This document shows, piece after piece, positions 34,894 to 44,485 of a stretch of DNA of 64,000 nt (positions are counted from its first letter, which is position 1; every line of letters starts with the position of its first letter). Under the pieces are notes generated by a model. It searched no databases. It was not told the origin of the DNA and saw only the letters and a program-made list of their open reading frames with translations. Both the position numbers and the translations under genes were made by a program. Source of the DNA: Solobacterium sp. (GTDB taxonomy: Bacteria; Bacillota_I; Bacilli_A; Erysipelotrichales; Erysipelotrichaceae); the NCBI GenBank assembly GCA_017469885.1, contig JAFUFO010000015.1, positions 16,034 through 80,033 of the forward strand, in the 5' to 3' direction.

Positions 34894-36054
34894 ATGGAAC
34901 AGATGAAACAGAAAGTTATCCCGAATCAGTCAACAGAACAGCGTGCTGTTCGTCTTCCCGGTTTTTGCGATGTACATGTACATCTGCGAGAGCCGGGTTT
35001 TTCTTATAAAGAGACGATCAAAACCGGTTCACAGGCAGCTGCGCGGGGCGGCTACACGGCAGTCTGCACGATGCCGAACCTGAACCCGGTGCCCGATTCG
35101 CTCGAGCATCTCAAGGTCCAGCAGGACATCATCGATGCGGATGCGGTCATTCACGTATATCCCTACGCCGCAATTACGGTAAAGGAAGAAGGAAAAGAGC
35201 TCGCGGATATGGAGGCGCTGGCTGATCATGTCATTGCCTTCTCCGATGACGGACATGGCGTGCAGTCAGACGAGATGATGGAAGAGGCCATGAAGCGGGC
35301 GAAGAAACTGAACAAGCTGATCGTCGCGCACTGCGAAGACAACCGCCTGTTAAAGGGCGGATACATCCATGACGGACGCTACGCAAAGGAACACGGTCAC
35401 CGCGGCATCTGCTCGGAAAGCGAGTGGGGTCAGATCGCGCGTGATCTGGAGCTTGCGGAAAAGACCGGCTGCGGCTATCACGTATGCCATATCTCCACAA
35501 AGGAGAGTGTGGAAGTGATCCGCCAGGCAAAAGCCCGCGGCGTGGATGTGACCTGCGAGACCGCTCCGCACTATCTGTTATTGTGTGAGGACGACCTGCA
35601 GGAAGACGGTTGGTGGAAGATGAATCCGCCGCTGCGCTCGAAGGAAGACCATGATGCGCTGATCGAGGGTATCAAGGACGGAACGATCGATGTGATCGCG
35701 ACCGACCATGCGCCCCACAGCGAAGAAGAAAAGAGCAGGGGTCTTGAAAAGAGCGCGTTTGGAATCGTCGGTATCGAAACGGCATTCCCGCTGCTCTACA
35801 CCTACCTGGTAAAGCCGGGTGTGATCACCATGGAACGGCTGATGGAACTGCTGGTATATAAACCGAGAGAACGGTTCAACATTCCGCTTGGCGAAGAGGA
35901 TTACTCCATCTGGGATCTTGAAGCGGAGACCGTGATCGATCCGAAGGACTTCCTGTCAAAGGGAAAGGCCACACCGTTTGCCGGATGGAAGGTAAACGGC
36001 ATCTGCAGAAAAACAGTTATGAACGGCATCACCGTATACGAGGAGGGCAAGTAA
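34894..36054 (+). CDS. pyrC: Dihydroorotase
   Basis: A 386-residue amidohydrolase. The zinc motif is DVHVHLREPG (His28, His30), then CTMPNLNP, AHCEDNRL and the catalytic TDHAPHSEEEK. It closes carbamoyl aspartate to dihydroorotate. The ATG at 34894 follows a perfect AGGAGGT; a start 6 codons earlier has none. It is the first gene after the attenuator and ends 1 nt before carB. The long type-I form is usual in Gram-positive pyr operons. Confidence 0.95.
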   Translation: MEQMKQKVIPNQSTEQRAVRLPGFCDVHVHLREPGFSYKETIKTGSQAAARGGYTAVCTMPNLNPVPDSLEHLKVQQDIIDADAVIHVYPYAAITVKEEGKELADMEALADHVIAFSDDGHGVQSDEMMEEAMKRAKKLNKLIVAHCEDNRLLKGGYIHDGRYAKEHGHRGICSESEWGQIARDLELAEKTGCGYHVCHISTKESVEVIRQAKARGVDVTCETAPHYLLLCEDDLQEDGWWKMNPPLRSKEDHDALIEGIKDGTIDVIATDHAPHSEEEKSRGLEKSAFGIVGIETAFPLLYTYLVKPGVITMERLMELLVYKPRERFNIPLGEEDYSIWDLEAETVIDPKDFLSKGKATPFAGWKVNGICRKTVMNGITVYEEGK

Positions 36055-36055
36055 T

Positions 36056-39000
36056 ATGGCAAAACGTACAGACCTTAAGAAGATTCTCATCATCGGCTCC
36101 GGACCGATCGTCATCGGTCAGGCAGCGGAATTCGACTATGCCGGCACCCAGGCGTGTCTTGCGCTGAAGGAGGAAGGCTATCAGGTCATTCTCTGCAACT
36201 CCAACCCGGCGACGATCATGACCGATACATCGATCGCGGACAAGGTATACATGGAGCCGCTGACACTGGAATATATCGCAAAGATCCTGCGCTATGAGCG
36301 CCCGGATGCGATCCTGCCGGGCATCGGCGGACAGACCGGTCTGAATCTCGCGATGCAGCTGGAGAAGAAGGGCATTCTGAAAGAGTGCGGTGTCGAACTG
36401 ATCGGCACCAGCAGCCGCAGTATTGAACGTGCGGAAGACCGTGAGCTCTTCAAGGAAATGTGCCAGTCGATCGGCGAGCCGGTTATTCCTTCCGAGATCA
36501 CCTACTCGATCGAAGAGGCAAAGAAGGCAGCGCTGGACATCGGTTACCCGGTCGTACTCCGTCCTGCATTTACACTCGGCGGCACCGGCGGCGGCTTTGC
36601 GAACAATGAAGAGGAGCTCGTTGAAATCGGAAACAATGCCTTCAAGCTTTCCCCGGTTCATCAGGTTCTCGTTGAGAAGTCCGTCAAGGGATACAAGGAA
36701 ATTGAATTTGAAGTCATGCGTGACTCCAATGACCATGCGATCACGATCTGCGGCATGGAGAACGTTGATCCGGTCGGCGTGCATACCGGTGACAGTATCG
36801 TCGTTGCGCCGATCCTTTCGCTCAATGATCATGATCTGAAGATGCTGAATGACAGCGCAATCAAGATCATCCGTGAGCTTCAGATCGCCGGCGGCTGTAA
36901 CGTGCAGTTTGCGCTGAACCCGAATTCCAGCGAATACTATCTGATCGAAGTTAATCCGCGTGTATCGCGTTCCTCTGCGCTGGCTTCCAAGGCAAGCGGC
37001 TATCCGATCGCAAGGGTTACCGCTAAGATCGCAGTCGGCATGGCGCTTGAGGACATTCCGGTCGCAGGCGGAACCGCCGCGATCGAACCGTCGCTCGATT
37101 ACCTTGTCGCAAAGTTCCCGCGCTTTCCGTTCGACAAGTTCCCGCTGGCACCGAATGTGCTCGGCACCCAGATGAAGGCAACCGGCGAAGTCATGGGCAT
37201 CGGCTCCACGCTGGAAGAATGCTTCCTGAAGTCGGTCCGTTCGCTTGAAACCGGTGTCTGCCACTTCCACATGGCAAAGTTTGACGAGATGCCGGATGAA
37301 GACATTCATGCATATCTGAAGGAATTCCGCGCCGACGGCATCTTTGCGGTGGCGGAATTGCTTCGCAGAGGTGAAAGCATCGAGTCGCTCTATAAGCTGA
37401 CAATGATCACACCGCTCTTCCTTGAGACGCTGAAGAAGATCATCGACTTCGAGCAGACCCTGAAGGAAAACGTAAAGGATGTGAAGATCCTCCGTGAGGC
37501 AAAGATCATGGGCTTCTCCGACCGGGCAATTGCCCACCTCTGGGGATGCAGTGAGATCGATGTATATCACATGCGCAAAGCGGAAAAGATCACCCCGGTA
37601 TTCCGCATGGTCGATACGCTTCATACCGGAACGTACATTGCATATCTCTATTCCTCCTATACCGGAGAAAACGAGTCCCGTCTTTCTGACCGGAAGAAGG
37701 TAATCGTCATCGGCGCCGGTCCGATCCGTATCGGACAGGGTGTTGAGTTTGACTACTCCTCCGTCCATGCAGTACAGACGATCCGCCGTGCCGGCTATGA
37801 GGCAATCATTATCAATAACAACCCGGAGACAGTTTCCACTGACTATACAACAGCGGACAAGCTCTACTTTGAACCGCTGACCACGGAAGATGTCATGGAG
37901 ATCATCGACTTCGAACAGCCGATCGGCGTCATCGCCTCCCTCGGCGGACAGACGGCGATCAACCTCGCAGAACCGCTCCGTGCCCGCGGCGTCAAGCTGA
38001 TCGGAACTGACTGCGATGCGATCGAGCGTGCGGAAAACCGCGACAGCTTTGAAAAGGTCCTGCAGCGCCTGAACATCCCGCAGCCGCAGGGCAAGGCGGT
38101 CACCAACATCGAAGACGGTGTCGCGGCCGCAAAGGAAATCGGCTATCCGGTTCTCGTGCGTCCTTCCTTCGTCCTCGGCGGACGTGCCATGCAGATTGTC
38201 GCGGATGAAGAACATCTGCGCAGATATCTGCGTGACGCCGTTGAAATCGATGCGGACAAGCCGGTCCTCGTTGACCATTACATCCAGGGTAAGGAGCTCG
38301 AAGTTGACGCGATCTGCGACGGCATCGACGTTTTCGTGCCGGGCATTATGGAACTGGTAGAACGTACCGGTATTCACTCCGGTGACTCGATCTCCGTCTA
38401 TCCGACCTTCAGCGTTTCGGACAAGGTGAAGGGCATCATCCTGCAGTATGCAAAGAAGCTCGGTCTTGAGATCGGCATCGTCGGTCTCTACAACATCCAG
38501 TTCATCGTTGATGAAAATGAGGATGTCTATATCATCGAAGTCAATCCGCGTTCTTCCCGTACGGTACCGTTCCTATCCAAGGCAACCGGTTACTCCCTTG
38601 CGGATATCGCAACGGAAGTGATCCTGGGCAAGAGCCTGAAGGAACAGGGCATCTTCTGCCTGTATCCGGAAGAGAAGAAGCGCCACTACGTCAAGGTTCC
38701 GGTCTTCTCCTTCAACAAGATCAAAGGTCTTGACGCATATCTCTCGCCGGAGATGAAGTCCACCGGTGAAGCGATCGGCTATGACGACAAGCTCAACCGC
38801 GCGCTGTTCAAAGCCCTGCAGGCAAGCGGCACCCGCCTGCAGAATTACGGAACCGTATTCGTGACCGTCGCCAAGAAGGACAAGGAAGAGGCGCTCCCGC
38901 TGGTCCGCCGTTTCTACAACCTTGGCTTCAACATTCAGGCAACTCCGGGAACCGCAGAGTTCCTGAAGGAAAACGGCATCCGCACGCATGTCCTGCAGAA

Positions 39001-39229
39001 GATCAAGGAAGGCAGCGACGATATCCCCAACGCGATCCGTCAGGGACATCTTGCCTATGTGATCAATACCCAGGATCCGGGATCCATGTCCACCGCAAGT
39101 GACGGTGCAAAGATCCGTACGCTGGCAACGGAAAACAATGTGACGATCTTCACCTCGCTGGATACCGTATCCGTACTGCTGGATGTTCTTGAGGAGACCA
39201 CACTGACGATCTCGACGATCGATGCGTGA
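36056..39229 (+). CDS. carB: Carbamoyl-phosphate synthase large subunit
   Basis: A complete 1057-residue CarB. It is a tandem duplication of ATP-grasp halves, each opening with an IIGSGPIVIGQAAEFDYAG-type block (the second reads VIGAGPIRIGQGVEFDYSS), with a C-terminal MGS-like allosteric domain ending at 39229. It makes carbamoyl phosphate from bicarbonate, two ATP and ammonia delivered by the CarA glutaminase. No carA is present here. pyrC abuts carB directly, so the small subunit must be encoded elsewhere. Confidence 0.96.
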   Translation: MAKRTDLKKILIIGSGPIVIGQAAEFDYAGTQACLALKEEGYQVILCNSNPATIMTDTSIADKVYMEPLTLEYIAKILRYERPDAILPGIGGQTGLNLAMQLEKKGILKECGVELIGTSSRSIERAEDRELFKEMCQSIGEPVIPSEITYSIEEAKKAALDIGYPVVLRPAFTLGGTGGGFANNEEELVEIGNNAFKLSPVHQVLVEKSVKGYKEIEFEVMRDSNDHAITICGMENVDPVGVHTGDSIVVAPILSLNDHDLKMLNDSAIKIIRELQIAGGCNVQFALNPNSSEYYLIEVNPRVSRSSALASKASGYPIARVTAKIAVGMALEDIPVAGGTAAIEPSLDYLVAKFPRFPFDKFPLAPNVLGTQMKATGEVMGIGSTLEECFLKSVRSLETGVCHFHMAKFDEMPDEDIHAYLKEFRADGIFAVAELLRRGESIESLYKLTMITPLFLETLKKIIDFEQTLKENVKDVKILREAKIMGFSDRAIAHLWGCSEIDVYHMRKAEKITPVFRMVDTLHTGTYIAYLYSSYTGENESRLSDRKKVIVIGAGPIRIGQGVEFDYSSVHAVQTIRRAGYEAIIINNNPETVSTDYTTADKLYFEPLTTEDVMEIIDFEQPIGVIASLGGQTAINLAEPLRARGVKLIGTDCDAIERAENRDSFEKVLQRLNIPQPQGKAVTNIEDGVAAAKEIGYPVLVRPSFVLGGRAMQIVADEEHLRRYLRDAVEIDADKPVLVDHYIQGKELEVDAICDGIDVFVPGIMELVERTGIHSGDSISVYPTFSVSDKVKGIILQYAKKLGLEIGIVGLYNIQFIVDENEDVYIIEVNPRSSRTVPFLSKATGYSLADIATEVILGKSLKEQGIFCLYPEEKKRHYVKVPVFSFNKIKGLDAYLSPEMKSTGEAIGYDDKLNRALFKALQASGTRLQNYGTVFVTVAKKDKEEALPLVRRFYNLGFNIQATPGTAEFLKENGIRTHVLQKIKEGSDDIPNAIRQGHLAYVINTQDPGSMSTASDGAKIRTLATENNVTIFTSLDTVSVLLDVLEETTLTISTIDA

Positions 39230-39234
39230 TAACC

Positions 39235-39969
39235 ATGAAACAGAGTTTACTGACTGTTATTTCCAACAGCGCTCTTACATCCAATGTGTATGAGCTCAAA
39301 CTGTCCGGCATTGAAGGGATGAACATCCGTCCCGGACAGTTCGTTAACGTGAAAACCGACGGAAACTATCTGCGCCGTCCGATTTCGGTATGCGATGCGG
39401 AAGGAGATATTCTGACGCTGGTGTATCGTGTTGCCGGGGCAGGTACAGCAGAGATGAGCACCTGGCAGGTCGGAAAGAAAGCCGATGTTCTGACGGAACT
39501 TGGAAACGGCTATGATCTTTCCGCTGCCGGAGACCATCCGGTTCTGATCGGAGGCGGTGTCGGCATTCCGCCGCTGTACTATCTGGCAAAGGAACTGAAG
39601 AAACAGGGGAAAACGGTTTCCGCAGTCCTTGGCTTCAATACCGCATCCGAACGGTTCTACGAGGAAGCGTTTCGCGAAGTATGCGATGATGTATGTGTAA
39701 CGACGGCCGACGGCTCGTACGGCATCAAAGGATTTGTGACGGATGCGCTGCCGCAGAATCCGACATGTTCGTACGCCTGCGGACCGACGCCGATGATGAA
39801 GGCGCTGTACCGCAGCCTTGCATGTGACGGACAGTTCAGTCTGGAGGAGCGCATGGGATGCGGCTTCGGCGCATGCATGGGCTGTTCGATTCAGACAAAG
39901 TCCGGCAATAAGCGTGTCTGCAAGGACGGTCCGGTATTCCGGAAGGAGGATCTCTTATGGGAAGACTGA
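39235..39969 (+). CDS. pyrK: Dihydroorotate dehydrogenase electron-transfer subunit
   Basis: A 244-residue PyrK. The FAD-binding beta-barrel contains RRPISVCDAEGD, the NAD region GGGVGIPPLYYLAKEL follows, and the C-terminal 2Fe-2S site has four Cys in CGFGACMGCSI and CKDGP. It passes electrons from PyrD to NAD+. The ATG at 39235 is used; a GTG at 39226 overlapping the carB stop (GTGA) is an alternative with coupled translation. The gene overlaps pyrD by 13 nt. Confidence 0.93.
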   Translation: MKQSLLTVISNSALTSNVYELKLSGIEGMNIRPGQFVNVKTDGNYLRRPISVCDAEGDILTLVYRVAGAGTAEMSTWQVGKKADVLTELGNGYDLSAAGDHPVLIGGGVGIPPLYYLAKELKKQGKTVSAVLGFNTASERFYEEAFREVCDDVCVTTADGSYGIKGFVTDALPQNPTCSYACGPTPMMKALYRSLACDGQFSLEERMGCGFGACMGCSIQTKSGNKRVCKDGPVFRKEDLLWED

Positions 39970-40865
39970 GTGTTGAACTGTGCGGGATCGAACTGGACAA
40001 CCCGGTTATTCCGGCTTCCGGAACGTTTGGCTTTGGCTATGAGTTTGCGGAGCTGTATGACATCAACTGTCTTGGAACGTTCTCGTTCAAGGGAACGACA
40101 AAAGATCCCCGCTTCGGCAATCCGACCCCGCGCATCGCAGAGTGCTCTATGGGCATGTTAAATGCGGTAGGTCTGCAGAACCCGGGCGTTGAGGCAGTCA
40201 TTAACGAAGAACTTCCGAAACTGAAGCCGGTATTCCATAAACCGGTGATGGCAAATATCAGCGGCTTCTCCGTGGACGATTATGTCTATACCGCAAAGAA
40301 GCTGGACGCGGAAGATCAGGTCGGCTGGCTGGAGATCAACATCAGCTGTCCGAATGTGCACGGCGGAGGAATGAGCTTCGGCACAGATCCCGATGCGGCA
40401 TATGAAGTGATCCATGCGGTGCGTCAGGTGACGAAAAAACCGCTGATCGCAAAGCTTTCGCCGAATGTTACAGACATCACAGCCATCGCAAAGGCATGCG
40501 AGAATGCAGGCGCAGATGCGGTGAGCCTAATCAATACGCTGCTTGGCATGCGCATTGATCTGAAGACAAAAAAACCGGTTCTGGCAAATACAACCGGCGG
40601 ACTGTCCGGACCGGCGGTATTCCCGGTTGCGGTCCGTATGGTATATCAGGTTCATAAGGCAGTCTCCATTCCGGTCATCGGAATGGGCGGTGTCTCGAGC
40701 GCACAGGACGTGATCGAGATGATGATGGCCGGCGCTACCGCAGTGGAGATCGGCGCCGCCAATCTTGTTGATCCGTTTGCCTGCCCGAAGATCATTGAAG
40801 AGCTGCCGGCGGTAATGGACAGATGCGGCATTGAAAATCTCACCGATATCATCGGTATTGCATAA
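39957..40865 (+). CDS. pyrD: Dihydroorotate dehydrogenase, class 1B catalytic subunit
   Basis: A 302-residue FMN barrel. Features are the catalytic Cys in INISCPNVHGGG (class 1 uses Cys, not Ser), NAVGLQNPGVEA, AKLSPNVTDI and GMGGVSSAQDVIEMMMAGA. Pairing with PyrK makes it the NAD-dependent class 1B enzyme, suited to anaerobic growth because no quinone is needed. It starts inside the pyrK end and is followed by an AGGAGG site for pyrF. Confidence 0.95.
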   Translation: MGRLSVELCGIELDNPVIPASGTFGFGYEFAELYDINCLGTFSFKGTTKDPRFGNPTPRIAECSMGMLNAVGLQNPGVEAVINEELPKLKPVFHKPVMANISGFSVDDYVYTAKKLDAEDQVGWLEINISCPNVHGGGMSFGTDPDAAYEVIHAVRQVTKKPLIAKLSPNVTDITAIAKACENAGADAVSLINTLLGMRIDLKTKKPVLANTTGGLSGPAVFPVAVRMVYQVHKAVSIPVIGMGGVSSAQDVIEMMMAGATAVEIGAANLVDPFACPKIIEELPAVMDRCGIENLTDIIGIA

Positions 40866-40880
40866 CAGGAGGATAACGTT

Positions 40881-41582
40881 ATGGCAAAAGATGTAATCAT
40901 TGCCTGCGATTTTGCGGGCGAAGCAGAGACACTGAAGTTTCTTGATCAGTTTACAGAGGAGCGTCCGTTTGTAAAGATCGGCATGGAGCTGTTCTATTCG
41001 GCAGGACCTTCCATCGTAAAGAAGATCAAGGAGCGCGGACATCCGATCTTCCTTGATCTCAAACTCCATGACATTCCCAATACCGTAAAGAAGACCATGG
41101 CAGTGCTTTCGTCCCTGGATGTGGATATCTGCAATCTCCACGCCTCCGGCACAACGCCGATGATGAAGGCTGCGCTGGAAGGTCTCACAAGACCGGACGG
41201 CACACGTCCGCTGCTCATTGCGGTAACCCAGCTTACCTCAACCGACCAGGAAGCGCTGGAAAACGATCTGCTCATTCACGAGCCGATCGATAAAGTGGTC
41301 ATGCATTATGCCCTGACCGCAAAGAATGCGGGACTTGACGGCGTGGTATGTTCGCCGCTGGAAGCCGCAAAGGTTCATGAAGTATGCGGTGAATCATTCC
41401 TGACGGTAACACCGGGCGTGCGTTTCGCCGACAGTAAGGCGGATGATCAGAAACGTGTCATGACACCGGAGAAGGCAAGGGAAGCCGGCTCCGACTACAT
41501 TGTGGTCGGACGTCCGATCACCCAGGCGCCTGACCCCGTTGCGGCATACCGCAGATGTGTAAAGGAATTTCTCGGAAAGTAA
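40881..41582 (+). CDS. pyrF: Orotidine 5'-phosphate decarboxylase
   Basis: A 233-residue OMP decarboxylase. The catalytic Asp/Lys array is DLKLHDIPNTV. It also has KIGMELFYSAGP, VTPGVRFADSKADDQKRVMTP and IVVGRPITQAPDP with the phosphate-gripping loop. It forms UMP as the last step of the pathway. It lies 15 nt after pyrD and 17 nt before pyrE within the operon. Confidence 0.95.
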   Translation: MAKDVIIACDFAGEAETLKFLDQFTEERPFVKIGMELFYSAGPSIVKKIKERGHPIFLDLKLHDIPNTVKKTMAVLSSLDVDICNLHASGTTPMMKAALEGLTRPDGTRPLLIAVTQLTSTDQEALENDLLIHEPIDKVVMHYALTAKNAGLDGVVCSPLEAAKVHEVCGESFLTVTPGVRFADSKADDQKRVMTPEKAREAGSDYIVVGRPITQAPDPVAAYRRCVKEFLGK

Positions 41583-41599
41583 TAAGGAGGACTAACCAT

Positions 41600-42238
41600 A
41601 TGGAACTGAATCAGAAAATTGCGGAAGATCTTCTGAAAATCAAGGCAGTATTCTTCCGTCCGGATGAACCGTTCATCTGGGCAAGCGGAATCAAGAGTCC
41701 GGTCTACTGCGACAACCGTCTGACTCTGACGGCACCGGAAGTAAGAACGGATGTGGAAACCGGTCTTGCGGAGCTGATCCGCACCTACTATCCGGAAGCG
41801 GAAGTTCTGATGGGAACCTCCACGGCAGGTATCGCCCACGCCGCAATCACGGCGCATCTGATGGGACTGCCGATGGGTTATGTCCGTGGCGGAAACAAGG
41901 ACCACGGCCGGAAGAACCAGATCGAGGGAAAACTCGAGGCAGGACAGAAAGTCGTTGTTGTGGAGGATCTGATCTCCACCGGCGGAAGCGTCATTGAAGT
42001 CGTCAATGTGCTCCGTGAGGCAGGCGCGGAAGTGCTCGGTGTCGTATCGATTTTCACCTACGGCATGGAAAAGGGTAAGCAGCGTCTGGCAGACGCAAAT
42101 GTCATCAACCACTCCCTGACCGACTTTGACTGCATCGCGGAAGTTGCGGCGAAGACCGGTTATATCAGCGAGGCGGATATAAAGCGTCTGATCGCGTTCC
42201 GCAACAACCCGTCCGATGAGTCGTGGATCGCATTATGA
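41600..42238 (+). CDS. pyrE: Orotate phosphoribosyltransferase
   Basis: A 212-residue OPRTase with [34 protein letters not shown] and the PRPP motif [13 protein letters not shown]. It joins orotate to PRPP to form OMP. The ATG at 41600 has AAGGAGG 9 nt upstream. The stop overlaps the pyrB start (ATGA). Confidence 0.95.
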   Translation: MELNQKIAEDLLKIKAVFFRPDEPFIWASGIKSPVYCDNRLTLTAPEVRTDVETGLAELIRTYYPEAEVLMGTSTAGIAHAAITAHLMGLPMGYVRGGNKDHGRKNQIEGKLEAGQKVVVVEDLISTGGSVIEVVNVLREAGAEVLGVVSIFTYGMEKGKQRLADANVINHSLTDFDCIAEVAAKTGYISEADIKRLIAFRNNPSDESWIAL

Positions 42239-43158
42239 GAAGCGTCATCGATGTGCTCGATCTCAGCGTTGAGGAGATCGATGAACTGATTGAAACGGCA
42301 GAGGACATCATTGCCGATCCGGACAAATACGCGCATGTATGTGACCGGAAGAAACTGGCAACCCTGTTCTTTGAGCCGTCCACCCGGACAAGAATGAGTT
42401 TTGAGGCGGCGATGTATGAACTCGGCGGACATGTCATTTCCATGTCCGAGGCAAATTCCTCCAGCGCCGCAAAGGGAGAGTCTGTCGCGGATACGGTAAA
42501 GACGGTATCCAACTATGTGGATATCATTGCGATGCGCCATCCCAAGGAGGGCGCTGCGCTTGTCGCCGCAAACAATGCGTCGATTCCGGTCATCAATGCC
42601 GGAGACGGCGGACACTGCCATCCGACGCAGACCCTGGCTGATCTGCTTACGATCCACCGGGAGAAGAAGCACTTCGACAACCTGACGATCGGCTTCTGCG
42701 GCGACCTGAAGTTCGGCCGTACCGTGCATTCGCTCTGCGGGGCGATGGCACGCTATCCGGGATCGAAGTTTGTGCTGATTTCACCGGAAGAGCTGAAGCT
42801 TCCAAGCTATGTGAAGCGGAATGTGCTGGACCCGGCAGGCATCCAGTACACCCAGACCACGGATCTTGAAGATTCCATGGAGAATCTCGACATCCTGTAT
42901 ATGACCCGTGTGCAGCGGGAGCGCTTCTTCAATGAGGAAGACTACCTGCGTCTCAAGGACCGTTACATCCTGACGGCAGAGAAGATGAAGAAGGCACCGG
43001 AAAGCATGATCGTCATGCATCCGCTGCCGAGAGTCAACGAAATCTCTGTTGCGGTGGATGATGATCCGCGGGCATGTTACTTCAAGCAGGTGCTCAACGG
43101 CAAATACATGCGCATGGCACTGATCATGAAGCTTCTGAAGGAGGCAGGCAGACTATGA
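42235..43158 (+). CDS. pyrB: Aspartate carbamoyltransferase catalytic subunit
   Basis: A 307-residue ATCase. The carbamoyl-phosphate motif is [13 protein letters not shown]; the further blocks are [32 protein letters not shown] and [10 protein letters not shown]. It catalyses the committed step from carbamoyl phosphate and aspartate. Overlapping stops and starts with pyrE and pyrI (both ATGA) indicate tight coupling. Linkage to pyrI means the holoenzyme is probably the allosteric c6r6-type form. Confidence 0.95.
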   Translation: MRSVIDVLDLSVEEIDELIETAEDIIADPDKYAHVCDRKKLATLFFEPSTRTRMSFEAAMYELGGHVISMSEANSSSAAKGESVADTVKTVSNYVDIIAMRHPKEGAALVAANNASIPVINAGDGGHCHPTQTLADLLTIHREKKHFDNLTIGFCGDLKFGRTVHSLCGAMARYPGSKFVLISPEELKLPSYVKRNVLDPAGIQYTQTTDLEDSMENLDILYMTRVQRERFFNEEDYLRLKDRYILTAEKMKKAPESMIVMHPLPRVNEISVAVDDDPRACYFKQVLNGKYMRMALIMKLLKEAGRL

Positions 43159-43562
43159 ATATCGACAGTATCCGAAACGGCATTGTCATCGACCACATCT
43201 CTGCCGGCAAGGGCATGAAACTGGTCAGCCTGCTGGAGCTGGACCGCGATGATGTGTCGGTCGCGATCATCAAGAACGTGCACAGCCAGAAGATGGGCAA
43301 GAAGGACATCATCAAGATCGATGCGGATATTCCGGTCAATCTGGATGTCATCGGCTATGTGGATCCTGATGCGACGGTCAATGTGATCAAGGACGGCGTG
43401 CTGGTGGAAAAGAAGACCATCGAGCGGCCGAAGATCCTGACCGGCGTCATCCGCTGCAAAAATCCCCGCTGCATCACCACAACCGAGCAGGAGCTGAAAC
43501 ATGTCTTCTGCCTGCGGGATGACGGCTACCGCTGCATGTACTGCGAAACCAAAGCAGAATAA
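43155..43562 (+). CDS. pyrI: Aspartate carbamoyltransferase regulatory subunit
   Basis: A 135-residue PyrI. The N-terminal allosteric domain ([22 protein letters not shown], nucleotide site) and the C-terminal zinc domain, with four Cys in CKNPRC and CMYC, are complete. It confers CTP inhibition on PyrB. pyrI is standard in enterobacteria and archaea, and among Bacillota occurs mainly in anaerobes, in place of purely PyrR-based control. The start at 43155 overlaps the pyrB stop; a longer in-frame start inside pyrB is not supported. Confidence 0.94.
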   Translation: MNIDSIRNGIVIDHISAGKGMKLVSLLELDRDDVSVAIIKNVHSQKMGKKDIIKIDADIPVNLDVIGYVDPDATVNVIKDGVLVEKKTIERPKILTGVIRCKNPRCITTTEQELKHVFCLRDDGYRCMYCETKAE

Positions 43563-43571
43563 CGAATGTAA

Positions 43572-43608
43572 ACAGATTACGGACGGAACAGTCGGTAATC
43601 TGTTTTTT
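43572..43608 (+). terminator. Terminator of the pyrimidine operon
   Basis: ACAGATTAC and GTAATCTGT arms plus inner GAC/GTC, followed by six T. Confidence 0.8.
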
Positions 43609-43631
43609 CTTTACCCTGTTGGGTTTTCTGA

Positions 43632-43682
43632 AACGGAATTATCGAATTCCGTTACAAAAGGGGGAAGGTTCATTGTTATAAT
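43632..43682 (+). promoter_or_regulatory. Operator-like inverted repeat and promoter before the CooC-like gene
   Basis: AACGGAATT-ATCG-AATTCCGTT (43632-43653) is a perfect 9-bp inverted repeat. A TATAAT (43677-43682) follows; the -35 is weak (TTACAA with 19 nt). The repeat lies over the -35 area, as expected for an operator, and has no T tract, so it is not a terminator. Confidence 0.55.
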
Positions 43683-43723
43683 GTTTTCAGCTATAGATTC
43701 AACAGAAAGGTAACCTATACATA

Positions 43724-44485
43724 ATGGAGAACAAAGTGATAGCACTGTGCGGAAAAGGAGGGGTCGGAAAGACCTCTGTTTCGGCAGTGATCGTAAGGAC
43801 ACTCTGCCAGTCCTGCCCGGGCAAACGGATCCTTGCGATAGACGGCGATCCTTCGGTCGGACTTGCGACGGCGCTCGGCGTGTCGGAGAAGGGAACGATC
43901 AATGATATCCGTGAGGATTTCATCCGGCTTGCGGATCAGCGGAAGGACGCCGAGGCAATTGAGATGTTGCATGAAGCGAGAGATCGTATTTTCGACTCTC
44001 TGGTGGAAACTGATGCCTTCTCGTTTCTTGCGATCGGACGGCCGGAGTCAGCCGGCTGTTATTGCTCGGTGAATGATTATCTGCGCGACCTGATCACGAT
44101 CGTCGCAGATCATTTTGACTATGTCGTGATCGACGGCGAAGCGGGCATTGAACAGATCAACCGGAGAGTCATGGAGAAAGTGAATCATCTGGTATTTGTT
44201 TCGGATGCCTCCAGGAAAGGTCTGGATGTGATCCGGACCATCGACACCGTCGCTAAGGAACTTGTCGTCTATGACAAGGCGGGCGTGATCCTGAACCGCC
44301 TTCACGATCCGAAGGTCGCAGAGAATCTGGACCTTGGCGGTCTGGAACTGCTTGCGGCGATCGGCGAAGACCCGCTTGTTCAAAGCTACGATATTGAAGG
44401 AAAATCACTGCTTACACTGCCGGATGACACCCCGCTCTGTCAGGGCGTCCGGGCTGCGTTACAGAAAATGGAGATTATCGCATGA
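43724..44485 (+). CDS. CooC-like P-loop ATPase (nickel-insertion/metallocentre assembly type)
   Basis: A 253-residue deviant-Walker ATPase (CGKGGVGKTS, residues 9-18) of the SIMIBI MinD/CooC group. It has a second-site DGDPS and the dinucleotide-loop VIDGEAGIEQINRRV. A CxC at Cys112-Cys114 (GCYC) sits where CooC binds the metal at the dimer interface. CooC and AcsF load Ni into CO dehydrogenase and acetyl-CoA synthase. No CODH gene is in the window, but the operon ends with an ACS-beta-like protein. It starts a tightly spaced operon and overlaps the next gene by 4 nt. Metal and client are inferred, not seen. Confidence 0.85.
   Translation: MENKVIALCGKGGVGKTSVSAVIVRTLCQSCPGKRILAIDGDPSVGLATALGVSEKGTINDIREDFIRLADQRKDAEAIEMLHEARDRIFDSLVETDAFSFLAIGRPESAGCYCSVNDYLRDLITIVADHFDYVVIDGEAGIEQINRRVMEKVNHLVFVSDASRKGLDVIRTIDTVAKELVVYDKAGVILNRLHDPKVAENLDLGGLELLAAIGEDPLVQSYDIEGKSLLTLPDDTPLCQGVRAALQKMEIIA

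Noticed and set aside
36029..38377. 782-codon open frame on the minus strand
   Set aside because: It lies wholly opposite carB, which has full family motifs; no ribosome site or recognised domain is present.
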